From contig CAJWVI010000009.1 of the NCBI GenBank assembly GCA_913048115.1, positions 1-52,144 on the forward strand: DNA of 52,144 bases. Reading direction: 5' to 3'. The translations under genes were made by a program, and so were the position numbers. The notes under the pieces were generated by a model, which saw nothing but the letters and a program-made list of their open reading frames with translations, did not search any database and had not been told where the DNA came from. Below, one piece after another: positions 51,564-52,144 of this stretch (position 1 is its first letter; every line of letters starts with the position of its first letter). The stretch is from an uncultured Flavobacteriaceae bacterium (GTDB taxonomy: Bacteria; Bacteroidota; Bacteroidia; Flavobacteriales; Flavobacteriaceae).

Positions 51564-52144
51564 TTACAGTGAGTACACCAATCTAAAGGTTATAAATCGT
51601 GGTTGTATGAATGTCTCTGAGGTAAATACCGATATGTTACTGGCGCTGTTTTGTACTTGAGAATCTATACCTAGAATGTTTGTGGCACGAATTTCATACT
51701 CAAAGCTAGCGTCTTTATCTTTTCTGTAAGACAGTGATGCATTCCATGTTTGAAATGAATTAATTTCTTCAACATCATCACTAAGTCTGTTATAGGTAAA
51801 ATCTGTTCTTAGGGTGAATGCTTTTTTAATATAGGCATCAAACTCTATAGAGGGTGCATTGGTGGTAAAGGTAGTAGAACTTGTTCCTTGATCGTTTTGA
51901 GCAATGGTATGTCTATAGCGCAACGTTACATTAGGAGCCACTTTAAAGGTAGTACGTAAACTTGGAGTATAGCTTTGGGTGAATCCCTCATTTACAGATT
52001 GTCTTCCTTGAATAAATTGATTTATTTTACTGTAATTTAAATTCACACTTAAACTCCCTCTAATTTTTCCGAAGGTTCTTTGCAATCTTCCAAAAGCCGT
52101 AACCGTCTCATCTGCAAAACCTGAATTAAAATAGGTGCTGGTTC
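51564..52144 (-). CDS. Outer-membrane beta-barrel protein, C-terminal part (cut by window edge)
   Basis: The frame stays open past 52085 to the window edge, adding residues such as TSTYFNSGFADETVTAFG. About 193 residues are visible, all in alternating beta-strand pattern with aromatic girdles, and the end reads PRFITFRLVYSL, as in outer membrane barrels. This resembles the C-terminal barrel of TonB-dependent-receptor-like or outer membrane beta-barrel family proteins of Bacteroidota. The N-terminal part and any plug domain lie outside the window. It is followed by the SOUL gene. Confidence 0.8.
   Translation of the reverse strand, partial: TSTYFNSGFADETVTAFGRLQRTFGKIRGSLSVNLNYSKINQFIQGRQSVNEGFTQSYTPSLRTTFKVAPNVTLRYRHTIAQNDQGTSSTTFTTNAPSIEFDAYIKKAFTLRTDFTYNRLSDDVEEINSFQTWNASLSYRKDKDASFEYEIRATNILGIDSQVQNSASNISVFTSETFIQPRFITFRLVYSL

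Overview
The window reads as an ordinary chromosomal stretch from a marine-type Flavobacteriaceae (phylum Bacteroidota). Four things point there. Three secreted proteins end in type IX secretion (T9SS) sorting domains. The promoters follow the Bacteroidota pattern, TTG or TTTG then 19-22 bp then TAnnTTTG. Several genes belong to Bacteroidota-restricted families (DUF3098, DUF4271, DUF4296, DUF3127 and probably DUF6503). Finally, dnaE carries an N-terminal proofreading domain, and the base composition is AT-rich. No prophage, insertion sequence, CRISPR array or integrative element was seen.

Layout. 1-3.7 kb: a truncated secreted protein, a zinc-ribbon membrane protein with an orphan histidine kinase, a flavin reductase-like protein and an OB-fold DUF3127 protein. 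3.8-5.8 kb: a short-chain fatty acid transporter overlapping aat. 5.9-9.5 kb: a T9SS-exported agmatine/peptidylarginine deiminase, a small secreted TPR protein and a T9SS-exported PA-domain protein. 9.7-13.2 kb: a thioredoxin-like protein, then the leftward operon ftsX, DUF3098, uppP, truB (cell division, undecaprenyl phosphate recycling, tRNA pseudouridine). 13.4-18.4 kb: leuS, a TPR protein and a membrane zinc peptidase. 18.5-23.6 kb: a saccharopine dehydrogenase-like enzyme, DUF423, pckA, a hemD-like gene and DUF4271. 23.7-28.7 kb: a dolichol-phosphate-mannose-synthase-like glycosyltransferase, dihydroorotase, DUF4296 lipoprotein, NAD-dependent epimerase and tyrS. 28.8-31.6 kb: a LuxE-like acyl-protein synthetase and a large T9SS protein.

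31.7-38.3 kb is a long rightward run: a PhoB/PhoR-like two-component pair, trmB, a LysE exporter, an alkyltransferase-like DNA repair protein, and an Fe-S set (Mrp, NifU C-terminal domain, ferredoxin reductase, 2Fe-2S ferredoxin). 38.4-41.5 kb runs leftward: glutaryl-CoA dehydrogenase, then the rpsP-rimM-trmN6 operon. Between rpsP and dnaE lies a decayed lipoprotein gene with a surviving promoter. 42.2-49 kb: the proofreading-fused dnaE, trxA, a clpP paralogue and a DUF58 protein. 49.1-52.1 kb: tRNA-Asp, non-phosphorylating GAPDH (gapN-like), a SOUL heme-binding protein and the C-terminus of an outer-membrane beta-barrel protein.

Most content is housekeeping and I see no clear new defence or secretion system. 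The items most worth a second look are: the lipoprotein pseudogene at 41.7-42.0 kb, with three independent lesions and a promoter overlapping the rpsP promoter; an SSB-like acidic tail on the DUF3127 protein; a dihydroorotase with Gln in place of a metal-binding His; an Mrp protein with only one cysteine, next to its likely electron-transfer partners; TTG starts on dnaE and trmB; and an exported deiminase. All family assignments come from reading sequence motifs; no database search was run.
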